A stretch of 64,000 bases of DNA from Melghiribacillus thermohalophilus (GCF_004342905.1 NZ_SMAN01000011.1:1-64000), one strand, 5' to 3'; positions 9,992 to 19,334 are shown, counted from the stretch's first letter. The notes: generated by a model not told the origin, from the letters alone. Numbers and translations are program-made.

Positions 9992-11179
9992 ATGAAAAAT
10001 TATCATGTGATTGTACTGGCTGCCGGACAGGGGAAACGGATGAAAGCGGGAAGGAACAAACAATTTATTCAACTGGCCGGGAAACCGCTAATTATTCATA
10101 CCCTGTCTGTCTTTGAACAGGATGATGACTGTTCCGGGATTATCCTGGTGTCCCACCCGGATGAACAGGGACAGATGGAAGAGATGGTTAAGGGATATGG
10201 TCTTCAAAAGGTCAGTCGCATTGTTCCAGGCGGAAAAGAACGTCAGGACAGTGTGTACAACGGGCTTATGGTATTTGATCAGGAAACGATTGTATTGATA
10301 CATGATGGGGCTCGTCCTTTCATTGACCGTCAGTCTATTCACCGTCTGGTAGCAGCGGTGGACAGCCATGGAGCTGCGCTGCTCGGAGTAAAAGTTACCG
10401 ACACGATGAAACTGAGAGGCGATCAAGGCATATGTACGCTGGATCGGAATCGATTATGGGCTGCCCAGACACCTCAGGGATTTTCTCTCTCTATTATTCG
10501 AAATGCCCATGAGAAAGCCCGTGAAGAAAAATTTTTAGGAACAGATGATGCTTCACTGGTGGAGCGGCTTGGAAAACAGGTAACCATCGTCGAGGGCAGC
10601 TATGATAATATTAAAATCACTACGCCCGAGGATTTGAAAAAAGCCGAAATGATTATACAACAAACCAAATATGAAGGAAGCGGGGAGGATCAAACGGTGT
10701 TTCGAGTAGGTCAGGGTTTTGACGTTCATCAGCTGGCTGAGGGCCGGCGCTGTATGATTGGGGGTGTGGACATCCCTCATGAAAAGGGGCTTGTAGGCCA
10801 CTCTGACGCTGACGTCTTACTACATACGATTGCTGATGCATGTCTTGGTGCCATTGGCGAAGGTGATATCGGCAAGCATTTCCCGGACACCGATGTAGCT
10901 TATAAAGATGCCGACTCTAAAGATCTTCTTCGGGAAGTATGGAGTCTAGTTCAGGAGAAGGGCTATCAGCTGGGGAATCTCGATTGTACGATTATTGCAC
11001 AGGCACCCAAAATGGCACCTTATATCGATAAAATGCGCACCAATATCGCTGAAATTCTTCAAGCAAATGCGTCCCGGATCAATGTCAAAGCAACCACCAC
11101 AGAAAACCTGGGGTTTACAGGGAGAAAAGAAGGAATTGCGGCTCAGGCAGTCATTCTTTTGCAAAAAAACGGGCAATAA
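9992..11179 (+). CDS. ispDF: Bifunctional IspD-IspF: MEP cytidylyltransferase fused to MECDP synthase
   Basis: One 395-codon frame joins two methylerythritol phosphate pathway enzymes. Residues 1-228 are IspD (CTP + MEP to CDP-ME), with the nucleotide-binding [16 protein letters not shown] (10-25) and the DGARPF segment. Residues 236-395 are IspF (CDP-MEP to MECDP), with metal ligands in DVH (244-246) and HSDADVLLH (from 270), and [12 protein letters not shown] near the end. B. subtilis has two separate genes in this order. Here there is no stop between them, but GTG 10697 (codon 236, exactly where free IspF proteins begin) has GGGGAGG at 10682-10688, 8 nt upstream. Free IspF may therefore also be made. 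It could be a natural fusion or a recent or artefactual stop loss. Confidence 0.9.
   Translation: MKNYHVIVLAAGQGKRMKAGRNKQFIQLAGKPLIIHTLSVFEQDDDCSGIILVSHPDEQGQMEEMVKGYGLQKVSRIVPGGKERQDSVYNGLMVFDQETIVLIHDGARPFIDRQSIHRLVAAVDSHGAALLGVKVTDTMKLRGDQGICTLDRNRLWAAQTPQGFSLSIIRNAHEKAREEKFLGTDDASLVERLGKQVTIVEGSYDNIKITTPEDLKKAEMIIQQTKYEGSGEDQTVFRVGQGFDVHQLAEGRRCMIGGVDIPHEKGLVGHSDADVLLHTIADACLGAIGEGDIGKHFPDTDVAYKDADSKDLLREVWSLVQEKGYQLGNLDCTIIAQAPKMAPYIDKMRTNIAEILQANASRINVKATTTENLGFTGRKEGIAAQAVILLQKNGQ
10682..10699 (+). promoter_or_regulatory. Internal ribosome binding site and GTG for IspF within ispDF
   Basis: GGGGAGG at 10682-10688, 8 nt, then GTG at 10697-10699 in frame with ispDF. The codons after the GTG encode [10 protein letters not shown], the normal N-terminus of a stand-alone IspF. 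This is a preserved-looking initiation site inside a fused gene; its use is inferred. Confidence 0.6.
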
Positions 11180-11246
11180 CCGTAAAATGATGATAAAATA
11201 TGATGGGATGAAGGAGCGGAAATCGCCAAAGGAAGGGGTTATTCAT

Positions 11247-12716
11247 ATGTCTACAGATATACGTGTTCGATATGCACCGAGCCCGACCGGTCATCTTCAC
11301 ATTGGAAACGCCCGGACGGCCCTGTTTAACTATTTGTTTGCCCGCAATGCCGGGGGAACATTTATTATCCGGATTGAAGATACGGATCAAAAGCGTAATG
11401 TTGAAGGCGGAGACAAAAGCCAGCTCAAATATTTAAAATGGCTGGGGATTGACTGGGATGAAAGTATTGATGTGGGAGGCGAATATGGTCCATACCGTCA
11501 GATGGAACGCCTCGATATTTATCAAAAATACGCGAAAGAACTTCTCGAGCGGGGGCTTGCCTATAAATGTTACATGACCGAAGAGGAACTGGAAAAAGAG
11601 CGGGAGGAACAGCGGGCAAGGGGAGAAGTGCCTAAATACTCCGGTGCCCATCGAAATTTAACGGAGGAACAGAGAAGGCAGTTTGAAGCAGAAGGTAGAA
11701 AACCGAGTATTCGCATCCGGGTCCCGGACAATAAAACCTATACGTTCAACGATATTGTCAAAGGTAAGATCACCTTTGAATCAAAGGATTTTGGTGACTG
11801 GGTCATCATGAAAAAAGACGGCACACCAACGTATAACTTTGCAGCAGCTATCGATGATCACCTTATGCAAATCTCTCACGTTTTAAGGGGAGAAGATCAT
11901 ATTTCCAATACACCGAAGCAGATGATGATCTATGAAGCCTTCGGGTGGGATGTCCCAAAATTCGGCCATATGACGCTGATTGTGAATGAAGAGCGCAAAA
12001 AATTAAGCAAACGGGATGAAAGCATCATCCAGTTTATTGAACAGTATGCGGATTTAGGCTATCTGCCTGAAGCGTTATTCAACTTTATTGCCCTGTTGGG
12101 CTGGTCACCGGTTGGGGAACAGGAGTTGTTCACCCGGGAAGAATTTATAGAAATTTTTGACCCTAATCGTCTGGCCACATCACCTGCCGTATTTGATCCG
12201 AACAAGTTGAAGTGGATGAACAACCAGTATATTAAAGCTGCGGATTTAGATCGTATTCTGGATATTACGATTCCACACTTGATCAAAGCAGGAAAGCTAT
12301 CCGAACATATGACAGAAAAAGAACGCAAATGGGCGGAAGATCTCGTAGCCCTGTATCAGGATCAGCTAAGCTATGGTGCGGAGATCGTTGAGTTAACGAA
12401 ATTATTTTTCAAAGAAGAAATTGAGTATGACGAAGAATGCATGAATGTCTTAAGTGACGAGCAGGTGCCGGATGTATTGAGAACATTTAGGGAGAAACTG
12501 GAACAGTTGGAAACATTTAACCCTGATGAAATCAAAGCAGCGATTAAAGCTGTCCAAAAGGATACGAAGCAAAGGGGCAAGAAACTGTTTATGCCGATTC
12601 GGGTCGCTACAACCGGACAGACCCACGGGCCTGAACTTCCTAATGCCATTTATTTGCTCGGGAGAGATAAAGTGATCATGCGCCTGAATGATGCACTAAA
12701 TAAACTGGACCGGTAA
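11247..12716 (+). CDS. gltX: Glutamyl-tRNA synthetase
   Basis: GltX (489 residues) is a class I synthetase that charges tRNA-Glu; in Bacillaceae it is normally non-discriminating and also misacylates tRNA-Gln for later amidation. The HIGH-type motif is HIGN at 18-21 and the KMSKS-type motif is KLSKR at 252-256. A helical anticodon-binding domain fills the C-terminal third. I chose ATG 11247 ([15 protein letters not shown]) because it follows GGAAGGGG at 11231-11238 and begins the conserved domain; the open frame runs further upstream over the ispDF end without meaning. It lies about 70 bp after ispDF. Confidence 0.98.
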   Translation: MSTDIRVRYAPSPTGHLHIGNARTALFNYLFARNAGGTFIIRIEDTDQKRNVEGGDKSQLKYLKWLGIDWDESIDVGGEYGPYRQMERLDIYQKYAKELLERGLAYKCYMTEEELEKEREEQRARGEVPKYSGAHRNLTEEQRRQFEAEGRKPSIRIRVPDNKTYTFNDIVKGKITFESKDFGDWVIMKKDGTPTYNFAAAIDDHLMQISHVLRGEDHISNTPKQMMIYEAFGWDVPKFGHMTLIVNEERKKLSKRDESIIQFIEQYADLGYLPEALFNFIALLGWSPVGEQELFTREEFIEIFDPNRLATSPAVFDPNKLKWMNNQYIKAADLDRILDITIPHLIKAGKLSEHMTEKERKWAEDLVALYQDQLSYGAEIVELTKLFFKEEIEYDEECMNVLSDEQVPDVLRTFREKLEQLETFNPDEIKAAIKAVQKDTKQRGKKLFMPIRVATTGQTHGPELPNAIYLLGRDKVIMRLNDALNKLDR

Positions 12717-12784
12717 ATGCACATTTGTTTCCATAACTAATATGGTGTAGTAATATAAATGATAAACGATGATGGGGAAAAGTA

Positions 12785-13010
12785 AAAAGAGACCATCCTT
12801 ACACAGAGAGAATCACCTCTGGCTGAAAGTGATTCTAAGGACCTCTTTTGAACATGCACCCCGGAGTCCCTTATTGAATGCACAGTAGGTAAGGGCGGGT
12901 GACTTCCGTTACCGGTTATTTGAGTTTGGGGAACCGATTTATGTTTTGTTCCCAAACAGAGTGGAACCGCGCACAAAGCGTCTCTGTCATATGGCAGAGG
13001 CGCTTTTTTG
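12785..13010 (+). ncRNA. Cysteine T-box leader of cysE-cysS
   Basis: This untranslated leader has the parts of a T-box riboswitch. Stem I includes the perfect AGAATCAC/GTGATTCT helix, and a specifier loop has TGC (Cys codon) at 12855-12857 in GAACATGCACC. The T-box sequence AGAGTGGAACCGCG lies at 12958-12971. A terminator follows: AAAGCGTCTCTG (12975-12986) with CAGAGGCGCTTT (12995-13006) and six T at 13004-13009. Uncharged tRNA-Cys should stabilise the antiterminator and switch on cysE and cysS. Two smaller hairpins follow (TTCGGC/GCCGAA at 13041-13055 and AACGA/TCGTT at 13064-13080). The promoter, probably near 12725-12756, is not clear. Confidence 0.93.
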
Positions 13011-13111
13011 CAGACTGTTAAACGGATCTTGTGATCATATTTCGGCATTGCCGAATTTACTTGAACGATGCTTAGTCGTTTTAAAATGAAAACGGATTGG
13101 AGGGTCCAGGT

Positions 13112-13786
13112 ATGGGTGGTTTTTTAAAAATGCTTAAAGAAGATGTTGAAGTGGTCTTTGATCAGGATCCCGCGGCCAGAAGCAAGCTGGAAGTCATTTT
13201 GACCTATTCCGGCCTGCATGCCATCTGGGCTCATCGCATTGCACATGCATGCTATAAACGAAAATGGTTTTTTATTGCCAGAGCGATATCCCAGATCAGC
13301 CGGTTTTTTACCGGAATCGAAATACATCCTGGTGCGAAGATTGGAAGGCGTTTTTTTATCGATCACGGAATGGGTGTCGTCATTGGTGAAACATGCGAAA
13401 TCGGGGATCATGTAACCATTTATCAGGGAGTAACGCTGGGTGGAACAGGTAAGGAAAAAGGAAAACGGCATCCGACGATCAAGGATCATGCACTCATTGC
13501 TACAGGCGCCAAAGTGTTAGGCTCGATTACCATTGGCGAAAATTCAAAAGTAGGAGCGGGTTCTGTTGTTCTTCAGGATGTCCCGGATAACTCCACTGTT
13601 GTTGGTATTCCGGGCAAGGTAGTGATTCAGAACGGAAAAAAAGTTCGACGGGAACTGGCGCACCACAAATTGCCTGACCCCGTTTCTGATCAATTAAAAG
13701 CCATGGAAGCAGAAATTGAGCGGCTGAAAGAAGAAATTGAATCTTTGAAAAAAGGAGTGATGCATAATGGCGATTCAAATATTTAA
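13112..13786 (+). CDS. cysE: Serine O-acetyltransferase
   Basis: CysE (224 residues) makes O-acetylserine from serine and acetyl-CoA, the committed step of cysteine synthesis. The C-terminal half is a left-handed beta helix built of hexapeptide repeats, with the conserved [19 protein letters not shown] and TLGGTGK region. I chose ATG 13112 because GGAGGG at 13099-13104 is 7 nt upstream; the frame upstream runs through that site. It lies behind a Cys-specific T-box and overlaps cysS by 20 bp, so both are expected to rise together when cysteinyl-tRNA falls. Confidence 0.97.
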   Translation: MGGFLKMLKEDVEVVFDQDPAARSKLEVILTYSGLHAIWAHRIAHACYKRKWFFIARAISQISRFFTGIEIHPGAKIGRRFFIDHGMGVVIGETCEIGDHVTIYQGVTLGGTGKEKGKRHPTIKDHALIATGAKVLGSITIGENSKVGAGSVVLQDVPDNSTVVGIPGKVVIQNGKKVRRELAHHKLPDPVSDQLKAMEAEIERLKEEIESLKKGVMHNGDSNI

Positions 13787-15170
13787 TACGTTAACCCGTG
13801 AAAAAGAGAAATTTAAACCGATTGAAAACGGGAAGGTCAAAATGTATGTTTGCGGACCAACTGTTTACAATTACATTCATATCGGCAACGCCCGTCCCGC
13901 CATTGTGTTTGATACCGTACGCCGCTATTTTGAATATCGGGGTTATCAAGTGGAGTACGTCCTCAATTTTACGGATGTGGATGACAAAATCATTCGCGCT
14001 GCCAATGAAGTGGGGGAAGAGGTCCGAGAAGTGGCAGAACGCTTCATTAAGGCCTATCGAGAGGATGTTCAGGCTTTTGGAGTCAAAGAGGCTACCCATC
14101 ATCCGAGGGTTACGGAAACCATGGATGAAATTATTGAGTTCATACAGGGATTAATTGACCAGGGCTATGCCTATGAAGCGGATGGAGATGTTTATTTCAA
14201 AACCCGTTCCTTTAAAGACTACGGGAAATTATCTCATCAGTCTATTGACGAACTTCGGGCAGGAGCACGAATTGAAGTAGGAGAAAAGAAAAAAGACCCC
14301 CTTGACTTTGCCCTCTGGAAAAAAGCCAAACCCGGTGAAATCTTCTGGGATAGTCCCTGGGGGAAAGGTAGGCCGGGCTGGCACATTGAATGTTCAGCCA
14401 TGGCAAAAAAATATCTTGGCACAACGATTGACATCCATGCAGGAGGGCAAGATTTAGCGTTCCCACACCATGAAAATGAAATTGCCCAGTCGGAGGCGCT
14501 GAACGGACAACCATTTGCAAACTACTGGATGCATAATGGGTATATTAAAATTAACAACGAAAAAATGTCCAAATCCCTGGGGAATTTTATTCTCGTTCAC
14601 GATTTGATTCAAAAGCATGATCCGAATGTACTGCGCTTTTTCATGCTGAGTGTCCATTACCGCAATCCAATTAATTTCAGTGAGGAGCTTCTGGAAAGCG
14701 CCAGAAACGGCCTTGAGCGCATCCGCACAGCCTATCAGAATCTTGGACATCGCAGACAGTCAAGCACGAATTTGACGGAGGATGATCAGGAATGGCTGAA
14801 TAAGATCGACCGTCTGAAACATCAATTTATCGAAGAAATGGATGATGATTTTAATACCGCTAATGCCATATCGGTTTTGTTTGATCTGGCCAGGGAAGGG
14901 AATGTATATATACAAAAGAAACAAACCTCAGAAAAGGTGCTCCATTCATTTTTAGCGGTTTTTAACGAATTAGCCGATGTATTAGGGCTCTCAATCGAAC
15001 AAAAAGAAGAGGAACTGCTGGACGAGGAAATCGAACAACTCATACAAAAGCGGGAGGAAGCAAGGAAAAACCGTGACTTTGCTACAGCTGATAGGATCCG
15101 GGATGAACTGAAAGCCAAAAACATTATTTTGGAAGATACACCACAGGGAACCCGGTGGAAAAGGGGATGA
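13767..15170 (+). CDS. cysS: Cysteinyl-tRNA synthetase
   Basis: CysS (467 residues) is a class I synthetase for tRNA-Cys. It shows the HIGH motif as HIGN (38-41), zinc ligand Cys29 in the CGPTVYNY segment, further ligands in the WHIECSAM and FPHHENE segments, and KMSKS exactly at 266-270. The start ATG 13767 lies inside cysE and is preceded by AAAGGAGTG, so its translation is probably coupled. The gene runs directly into mrnC. Together with cysE it is under the T-box leader. Confidence 0.98.
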   Translation: MAIQIFNTLTREKEKFKPIENGKVKMYVCGPTVYNYIHIGNARPAIVFDTVRRYFEYRGYQVEYVLNFTDVDDKIIRAANEVGEEVREVAERFIKAYREDVQAFGVKEATHHPRVTETMDEIIEFIQGLIDQGYAYEADGDVYFKTRSFKDYGKLSHQSIDELRAGARIEVGEKKKDPLDFALWKKAKPGEIFWDSPWGKGRPGWHIECSAMAKKYLGTTIDIHAGGQDLAFPHHENEIAQSEALNGQPFANYWMHNGYIKINNEKMSKSLGNFILVHDLIQKHDPNVLRFFMLSVHYRNPINFSEELLESARNGLERIRTAYQNLGHRRQSSTNLTEDDQEWLNKIDRLKHQFIEEMDDDFNTANAISVLFDLAREGNVYIQKKQTSEKVLHSFLAVFNELADVLGLSIEQKEEELLDEEIEQLIQKREEARKNRDFATADRIRDELKAKNIILEDTPQGTRWKRG

Positions 15171-15172
15171 AG

Positions 15173-15577
15173 ATGAGTGCCAATCAACTCGATGTGAAAC
15201 AGCTGAAAAGCCTTGCCTTAGCCTATATGGGTGATGCGGTTTACGAAAAATATGTCCGGGAGCATCTCATATATCAGGGGACTGTTCAGCCGCAGCAACT
15301 CCACAAAGCTGCGGTGCGTTTTGTTTCTGCTGTCTCTCAAGCGAATGTCTTAAAGTACTGGCTCGGTGCCGATCTGTTAACCGAAGAAGAGCTGGGTGTG
15401 GTACGCAGGGGACGCAATGCCAAATCAGGATCAAACCCTAAAAACACCGATATAGGTACGTACCGATATAGCACGGCCTTTGAAGCACTTCTTGGTTATC
15501 ATTATTTATTGGGCAATATCGATCGGCTGGAGCAGCTGGTACATCTTGCCTTTCAATTTGTGGAAGAAAGGAGCTGA
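15173..15577 (+). CDS. mrnC: Mini-ribonuclease III
   Basis: This 134-residue protein is a lone RNase III catalytic domain without a double-stranded RNA-binding domain. It matches Mini-III, which matures 23S rRNA in Bacillaceae. The signature YMGDAVYEKYVR carries the acidic metal-binding residues. ATG 15173 is 6 nt after AAGGGG (15161-15166); the ATG at 15167 would have no spacer. The gene follows cysS almost without gap and precedes the rRNA methyltransferase rlmB, a functional grouping around 23S rRNA maturation. Confidence 0.95.
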   Translation: MSANQLDVKQLKSLALAYMGDAVYEKYVREHLIYQGTVQPQQLHKAAVRFVSAVSQANVLKYWLGADLLTEEELGVVRRGRNAKSGSNPKNTDIGTYRYSTAFEALLGYHYLLGNIDRLEQLVHLAFQFVEERS

Positions 15578-15579
15578 TC

Positions 15580-16323
15580 ATGATGAGCGAAGAATGGATT
15601 GTAGGAAAAAACCCTGTAATGGAAGCGCTAAAGTCAGACAGAACCATTCACAAAGTTTTGCTGGCGGAAGGCTTGAAACAGCAGCCGATACAGAAAATCA
15701 TCCATCTTGCCAGGGAACATCATGTGCATATCCAGCGTGTTCCACGGAAAAAACTGGACCAGATTGGCCCTAATCACCAGGGGGTTGCAGCTTCAGTATC
15801 TCCTTATGAATACGTCCAGATTGATGATCTTTTTCATAGGGCGGATGAACAGGGAGAATGGCCATTTTTTATGATTCTGGACGAGCTGGAGGACCCCCAC
15901 AATCTAGGTTCCATTTTACGAACAGCTGACGCGGCTGGTGTTCACGGCATTATCATTCCGAAACGACGATCTGTTCAGATTACCCCAACCGTGGCCAAAG
16001 CTTCTGCCGGAGCGGTAGAATACGTGCCCGTGGCAAGGGTTACCAACATTGCCCGAACCATCGATGAATTAAAGGAACGGAATGTCTGGGTTGTGGGGAC
16101 CGATGCCGAAGGGGAAACAGACTATCGGTCTTTGAAAGGGGATCTCGGACTGGCCCTTGTGATTGGCAGTGAAGGGAAGGGAATGAGCCGCCTCGTCAAA
16201 GAAAAATGTGACTGGCTGGTCAGCCTGCCGATGAAAGGACATGTCTCCTCCTTAAATGCATCTGTGGCAGCAAGTCTTTTAATGTATGAAGTTTATCGCA
16301 AGCGAAATCCGTTAGGTGAATAG
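15580..16323 (+). CDS. rlmB: 23S rRNA 2-prime-O-methyltransferase RlmB (SpoU/TrmH family)
   Basis: The 247-residue protein is a SPOUT-fold methyltransferase. An N-terminal substrate-binding L30e-like domain (about 1-80) is followed by the knotted SAM domain, with motif 1 LDELEDPHNLGSILRTADAAG, motif 2 VIGSEGKGMS, and motif 3 SLPMKG...SLNASVAASLLMYE. RlmB methylates the ribose of a guanosine in the 23S rRNA peptidyl transferase region. ATG 15580 is preceded by AAAGGAG with 6-nt spacing, two bases after the mrnC stop. Assignment among SpoU subfamilies rests on genomic context and overall similarity. Confidence 0.9.
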   Translation: MMSEEWIVGKNPVMEALKSDRTIHKVLLAEGLKQQPIQKIIHLAREHHVHIQRVPRKKLDQIGPNHQGVAASVSPYEYVQIDDLFHRADEQGEWPFFMILDELEDPHNLGSILRTADAAGVHGIIIPKRRSVQITPTVAKASAGAVEYVPVARVTNIARTIDELKERNVWVVGTDAEGETDYRSLKGDLGLALVIGSEGKGMSRLVKEKCDWLVSLPMKGHVSSLNASVAASLLMYEVYRKRNPLGE

Positions 16324-16325
16324 AG

Positions 16326-16835
16326 ATGATCGTATTAATCGTCGATGGATACAACGTTATAGGATCCTGGCCTGAACTGAAAGCTTTGCGGGATCAGGAT
16401 CTCGCACAGGCAAGGGATCTGCTGGCAGAAAAGCTGGCAGAATACCAGGCATACACCGGACACCGGGTCATCATTGTATTTGATGCTTACAATGTTCAGG
16501 GGTTGGAAAAAAAAGTAGAAAATCACCGGGTGGAAATGATTTATACCCGGGAGCATGAGACGGCTGATGAACGGATTGAAAAACTCGTGCAGGAAATAAA
16601 AAATGTTCGGACACAGGTGTATGTAGCAACATCTGATTATACAGAGCAACGTACCATTTTTGCTCAGGGGGCTTTAAGAAAGTCTTCCCGGGAGCTTATT
16701 GCAGAAATTGAAACCATCGAAAAAAATATCGAGAAAGACGTAAAAAAGCAAAATACGATGAAAACACAGGCAAAAATTCCGATAAAAAAAGAAATATTGG
16801 ATGTGTTTGAAAAATGGAGAAGGGGGGAAAAGTGA
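16326..16835 (+). CDS. rae1: Rae1/YacP, ribosome-associated endoribonuclease (NYN/PIN-like)
   Basis: This 169-residue protein closely resembles B. subtilis YacP, now Rae1, an RNase that enters the ribosomal A site and cuts mRNA in a translation-dependent way. The N-terminal VDGYNVIGSWPEL carries the first catalytic Asp. RVIIVFDAYNV and ETADERIEKLV supply further acidic residues, and VATSDYTEQ is the last conserved motif. The C-terminal tail is strongly basic (KKQNTMKTQAKIPIKK), fitting ribosome contact. It starts 2 bp after rlmB and is clearly in the same operon. Confidence 0.93.
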   Translation: MIVLIVDGYNVIGSWPELKALRDQDLAQARDLLAEKLAEYQAYTGHRVIIVFDAYNVQGLEKKVENHRVEMIYTREHETADERIEKLVQEIKNVRTQVYVATSDYTEQRTIFAQGALRKSSRELIAEIETIEKNIEKDVKKQNTMKTQAKIPIKKEILDVFEKWRRGEK

Positions 16836-16847
16836 AAACAGGCGTTA

Positions 16848-16877
16848 TTGACGCTGTTTTAACAAATCCTGTATAAT
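16848..16877 (+). promoter_or_regulatory. sigH promoter
   Basis: TTGACG (16848-16853), 18 bp and TATAAT (16872-16877) lie 40 bp before the sigH GTG. The B. subtilis sigH promoter is also sigma-A dependent and repressed by AbrB; I cannot see an AbrB site because that protein has no clear consensus. Confidence 0.8.
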
Positions 16878-16917
16878 ATTTCTATATTTACGGTTATCAA
16901 ATCAGGGGGAATCCTGT

Positions 16918-17559
16918 GTGAGCATCAGACATGGTGAGAAAGATTTAGAGAAAATGTCAGACGAAGAAGTGATAGAGCTGGTTCACAGCGGGAACAGCGA
17001 AGCACTTGAATACCTGATTCACAAGTACAAGAATTTTGTGCGTGCCAAGGCACGTACATATTTCCTGATCGGAGCAGATCGGGAGGACATTGTGCAAGAA
17101 GGAATGATAGGTTTATATAAGGCCATTCGGGATTATCAGGAGGACAAGCTATCATCATTTAAAGCTTTTGCCGAACTTTGTGTAACCCGGCAAATCATTA
17201 CTGCTATTAAAACCGCCACAAGACAGAAACATATCCCGCTCAATTCCTACGTTTCTCTGGACAAGCCCATCTATGACGAAGAATCTGACCGGACACTGAT
17301 GGATGTATTATCAGGTTCAAGGGTGATGGACCCTGAACAGCTAATCATCAATCGGGAACGTTACGGAGATATGGAGTACAAAATGAAAGAAATTTTAAGT
17401 GACCTCGAGCGTAAAGTATTAAACCTTTATCTGGACGGGAGGTCCTACCAGGAGATTTCAGATGAACTGAACCGCCATGTCAAGTCCATTGATAATGCAT
17501 TGCAGAGGGTGAAACGGAAACTGGAACGTTATCTGGAAGTCAATGAATTGTCCCACTAA
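16918..17559 (+). CDS. sigH: RNA polymerase sigma factor SigH
   Basis: This 213-residue sigma-70-family factor matches sigma-H, which directs transition-state, competence and early sporulation genes. Region 2 spans about residues 25-100, with AREDIVQEGMIGLYKAIRDY-type core and -10 recognition sequence. Region 4 (about 150-205) carries the LDGRSYQEISDELNRHVKSID helix-turn-helix. The start is GTG 16918 behind an AGGGGGAA site. Having its own promoter and following rae1 is the standard order. Its presence supports a spore-forming lineage. Confidence 0.95.
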   Translation: MSIRHGEKDLEKMSDEEVIELVHSGNSEALEYLIHKYKNFVRAKARTYFLIGADREDIVQEGMIGLYKAIRDYQEDKLSSFKAFAELCVTRQIITAIKTATRQKHIPLNSYVSLDKPIYDEESDRTLMDVLSGSRVMDPEQLIINRERYGDMEYKMKEILSDLERKVLNLYLDGRSYQEISDELNRHVKSIDNALQRVKRKLERYLEVNELSH

Positions 17560-17628
17560 AAGCTGATTTGACAGTATGAAAGACAAGTGCTACATTAGGA
17601 AATAGTGAAAAAGATTGAGGAGATCAAC

Positions 17629-17778
17629 ATGGCAAAAAAAGTCGTACTCGCCTGCAGTGAATGTTCCAGCCGTAATTACACGACTGAAAAACGTGATTCA
17701 GCATCCGGCAGTCGTTTAGAAATAAAAAAATATTGCAAAAAATGCGGAAAGCATACACTTCATCGCGAGACAAAGTAA
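17629..17778 (+). CDS. rpmG: 50S ribosomal protein L33 (zinc-binding form)
   Basis: This 49-residue protein is L33. Two CxxC pairs (Cys9/Cys12 and Cys36/Cys39) mark the zinc-binding type. ATG 17629 follows GAGGAG with 6-nt spacing. It lies between sigH and secE as in other Bacillaceae, where this copy is the second L33 gene (rpmGB). Confidence 0.95.
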   Translation: MAKKVVLACSECSSRNYTTEKRDSASGSRLEIKKYCKKCGKHTLHRETK

Positions 17779-17815
17779 ATTTGATCTTTGCACTCGCTAG
17801 TTTGGGGGTTCGAAC

Positions 17816-17995
17816 ATGAATGTTGGCAAGTTTTTAAAAGATGTAACACGGGAAATGAGCAAGGTCAGCTGGCCCAGGGGCAAAGAGCTCGTGCGCTATA
17901 CGATCACAGTAGTAACGACTGTGGCCTTTGTTGCTGTGTTTTTTGCTTTAGTAGATTTAGGAATTACTCAAATTCTTGAACTATTATTTGAATAA
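17816..17995 (+). CDS. secE: Preprotein translocase subunit SecE
   Basis: SecE (59 residues) has a short amphipathic N-terminus containing the conserved EMSKVSWPRGKEL (residues 13-25), then a single membrane segment (about 30-52). This is the minimal Gram-positive form. It clamps SecY in the SecYEG channel; secY lies in this window at 44070. ATG 17816 follows TTTGGGGGTTC, a weak G-rich ribosome binding site. It is followed by a hairpin at 18041-18060. Confidence 0.96.
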   Translation: MNVGKFLKDVTREMSKVSWPRGKELVRYTITVVTTVAFVAVFFALVDLGITQILELLFE

Positions 17996-18018
17996 GTGCC
18001 GCTACAATATGCTATAAT
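17988..18018 (+). promoter_or_regulatory. Candidate nusG promoter
   Basis: TTGAAT (17988-17993), 19 bp and TATAAT (18013-18018) overlap the secE stop. The spacer is longer than usual, so the call rests mainly on the perfect -10. Confidence 0.4.
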
Positions 18019-18040
18019 GGAAAATACAAGTTTTTTCAGC

Positions 18041-18062
18041 AAAACCCGTTTTACGGGTTTTT
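18041..18062 (+). terminator. Hairpin between secE and nusG, possible attenuator
   Basis: The stem AAAACCCGT/ACGGGTTTT ends in a TTTTT run at 18058-18062. It could terminate secE transcripts or attenuate nusG. A T-rich leader of about 140 nt follows with no other clear fold. Confidence 0.65.
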
Positions 18063-18205
18063 CATACGTTTGGAACCTTTTTTATCTTTTGGTTAATTTG
18101 AATTCTTTTGCACAATGCCATGTGCTGGGCTGACTTGTTTTTTACGATTATGAAGGATTAGTTTGATGAAAAAGGGAGGGAAGGGCAGCCTCTTGTCCTA
18201 TAGTG

Positions 18206-18739
18206 ATGGAAAAAAGATGGTATGTTGTTCATACTTATTCAGGATATGAAAACAAAGTGAAAACCAATCTAGAAAAACGTGTAGAATCCATGGGAATGCA
18301 GGATAAAATTTTCCGGGTAATTGTACCGGAGGAAGAACAGACAGAAATCAAAGACGGAAAGCGGAAAACATCCATGAAAAAAGTCTTTCCGGGATATGTG
18401 CTGGCGGAGATGATTATGACTGATGACTCCTGGTACGTCGTTCGGAATACACCCGGCGTTACAGGATTTGTAGGTTCCACCGGATCTGGTTCTAAGCCTA
18501 CCCCTCTCTTGCCCGAAGAAGTGGATGCCATTTTGAAACGAATGGGTGTGGATGAACCTGCAGCCAGTGTGGATTTTGAAATCAAGGAAAGCGTTAAAGT
18601 AACAGATGGGCCATTTGCCAACTTTACAGGGACCATTGAACATATTGATGTGGATAAGCAAAAAGTGAAGGTGCACGTCAATATGTTTGGCCGGGAGACT
18701 CCGGTAGAATTGGATTTTTCACAGATTGAAAAATTATAA
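18206..18739 (+). CDS. nusG: Transcription termination/antitermination factor NusG
   Basis: NusG (177 residues) binds RNA polymerase through its N-terminal NGN domain (about 1-110) and has a C-terminal KOW domain (about 125-177, with VTDGPFANFTG). In Bacillota it stimulates pausing and links to translation. ATG 18206 matches the usual MEKxWYVVHTYSGYENK start; GTG 18203 is the only alternative. The nearest purine-rich sites (GGGAGG at 18174-18179, AAGGG at 18181-18185) are about 20 nt upstream, unusually far. A small upstream frame (18166-18249) overlaps the start. Confidence 0.96.
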   Translation: MEKRWYVVHTYSGYENKVKTNLEKRVESMGMQDKIFRVIVPEEEQTEIKDGKRKTSMKKVFPGYVLAEMIMTDDSWYVVRNTPGVTGFVGSTGSGSKPTPLLPEEVDAILKRMGVDEPAASVDFEIKESVKVTDGPFANFTGTIEHIDVDKQKVKVHVNMFGRETPVELDFSQIEKL

Positions 18740-18748
18740 GGTTAATGC

Positions 18749-18777
18749 TTGAAATTCACCAGTAAACATGCTAAAAT
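18749..18777 (+). promoter_or_regulatory. rplK promoter
   Basis: TTGAAA (18749-18754), 17 bp and TAAAAT (18772-18777) lie about 100 bp before rplK and leave a structured leader. Confidence 0.78.
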
Positions 18778-18822
18778 TTTTTTGTTCTCTATGGCCTCGT
18801 AAATATGGGGTTTTAAAGCTGA

Positions 18823-18849
18823 GTGGGAGGGGAATACCCCATTTACCAC
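18823..18849 (+). promoter_or_regulatory. Candidate L1-type autoregulatory hairpin in the rplK leader
   Basis: GTGG (18823-18826) pairs with CCAC (18846-18849), and GGGG (18829-18832) pairs with CCCC (18837-18840) around an AATA loop. Two unpaired bases on the left and five on the right form an asymmetric internal loop. L11-L1 operons are generally controlled by L1 binding a leader that mimics its 23S rRNA site, so this is the likely target; the match is structural inference. Confidence 0.5.
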
Positions 18850-18875
18850 ATCACGGACTTAAGGAGGTGTGTCTC

Positions 18876-19301
18876 GTGGCTAAAAAAGTTGTTAATGTAG
18901 TGAAACTGCAAATTCCTGCAGGAAAAGCAAACCCGGCGCCGCCAGTTGGTCCTGCTCTTGGTCAGGCTGGTATAAATATCATGGGTTTCTGTAAGGAATT
19001 TAATGCACGTACACAAGATCAGGCTGGTATGATTATTCCTGTTGAAATTACGGTTTATGAAGACCGTTCATTTACATTCGTAACCAAAACACCGCCTGCT
19101 GCTGTTCTGTTGAAAAAAGCAGCCGGTATCGATTCAGGATCAGGTGAACCGAACCGCAATAAGGTAGCAACCATCAAGCGCGATAAAGTGCGTGAAATTG
19201 CGGAAATGAAAATGCCTGACTTAAACGCTGCAGACGTGGAAGCAGCTATGCGCATGGTAGAAGGTACCGCGCGTAGCATGGGAATTGTAGTTGAAGACTA
19301 A
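18876..19301 (+). CDS. rplK: 50S ribosomal protein L11
   Basis: L11 (141 residues, exactly the usual length) binds the GTPase-associated centre of 23S rRNA. The proline-rich switch [19 protein letters not shown] sits at about residues 15-33 and the C-terminal rRNA-binding domain from about 72. The GTG 18876 start is fixed by AAGGAGGTGTG (18861-18871) and by the conserved [11 protein letters not shown]-terminus; the frame is open further upstream but that part is leader. It forms an operon with rplA. Confidence 0.97.
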   Translation: MAKKVVNVVKLQIPAGKANPAPPVGPALGQAGINIMGFCKEFNARTQDQAGMIIPVEITVYEDRSFTFVTKTPPAAVLLKKAAGIDSGSGEPNRNKVATIKRDKVREIAEMKMPDLNAADVEAAMRMVEGTARSMGIVVED

Positions 19302-19334
19302 TCCCACATGCAGTAATGCTTAGTGTTGTGCGAG

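Noticed and set aside
10995-11246. Upstream extension of the gltX frame overlapping ispDF
   Set aside because: The conserved synthetase begins at ATG 11247 with a good ribosome binding site; the extension is only an open frame.
18768-18875. Upstream extension of the rplK frame from ATG 18768
   Set aside because: It overlaps the promoter -10 and the leader hairpin; GTG 18876 gives the exact 141-residue L11.
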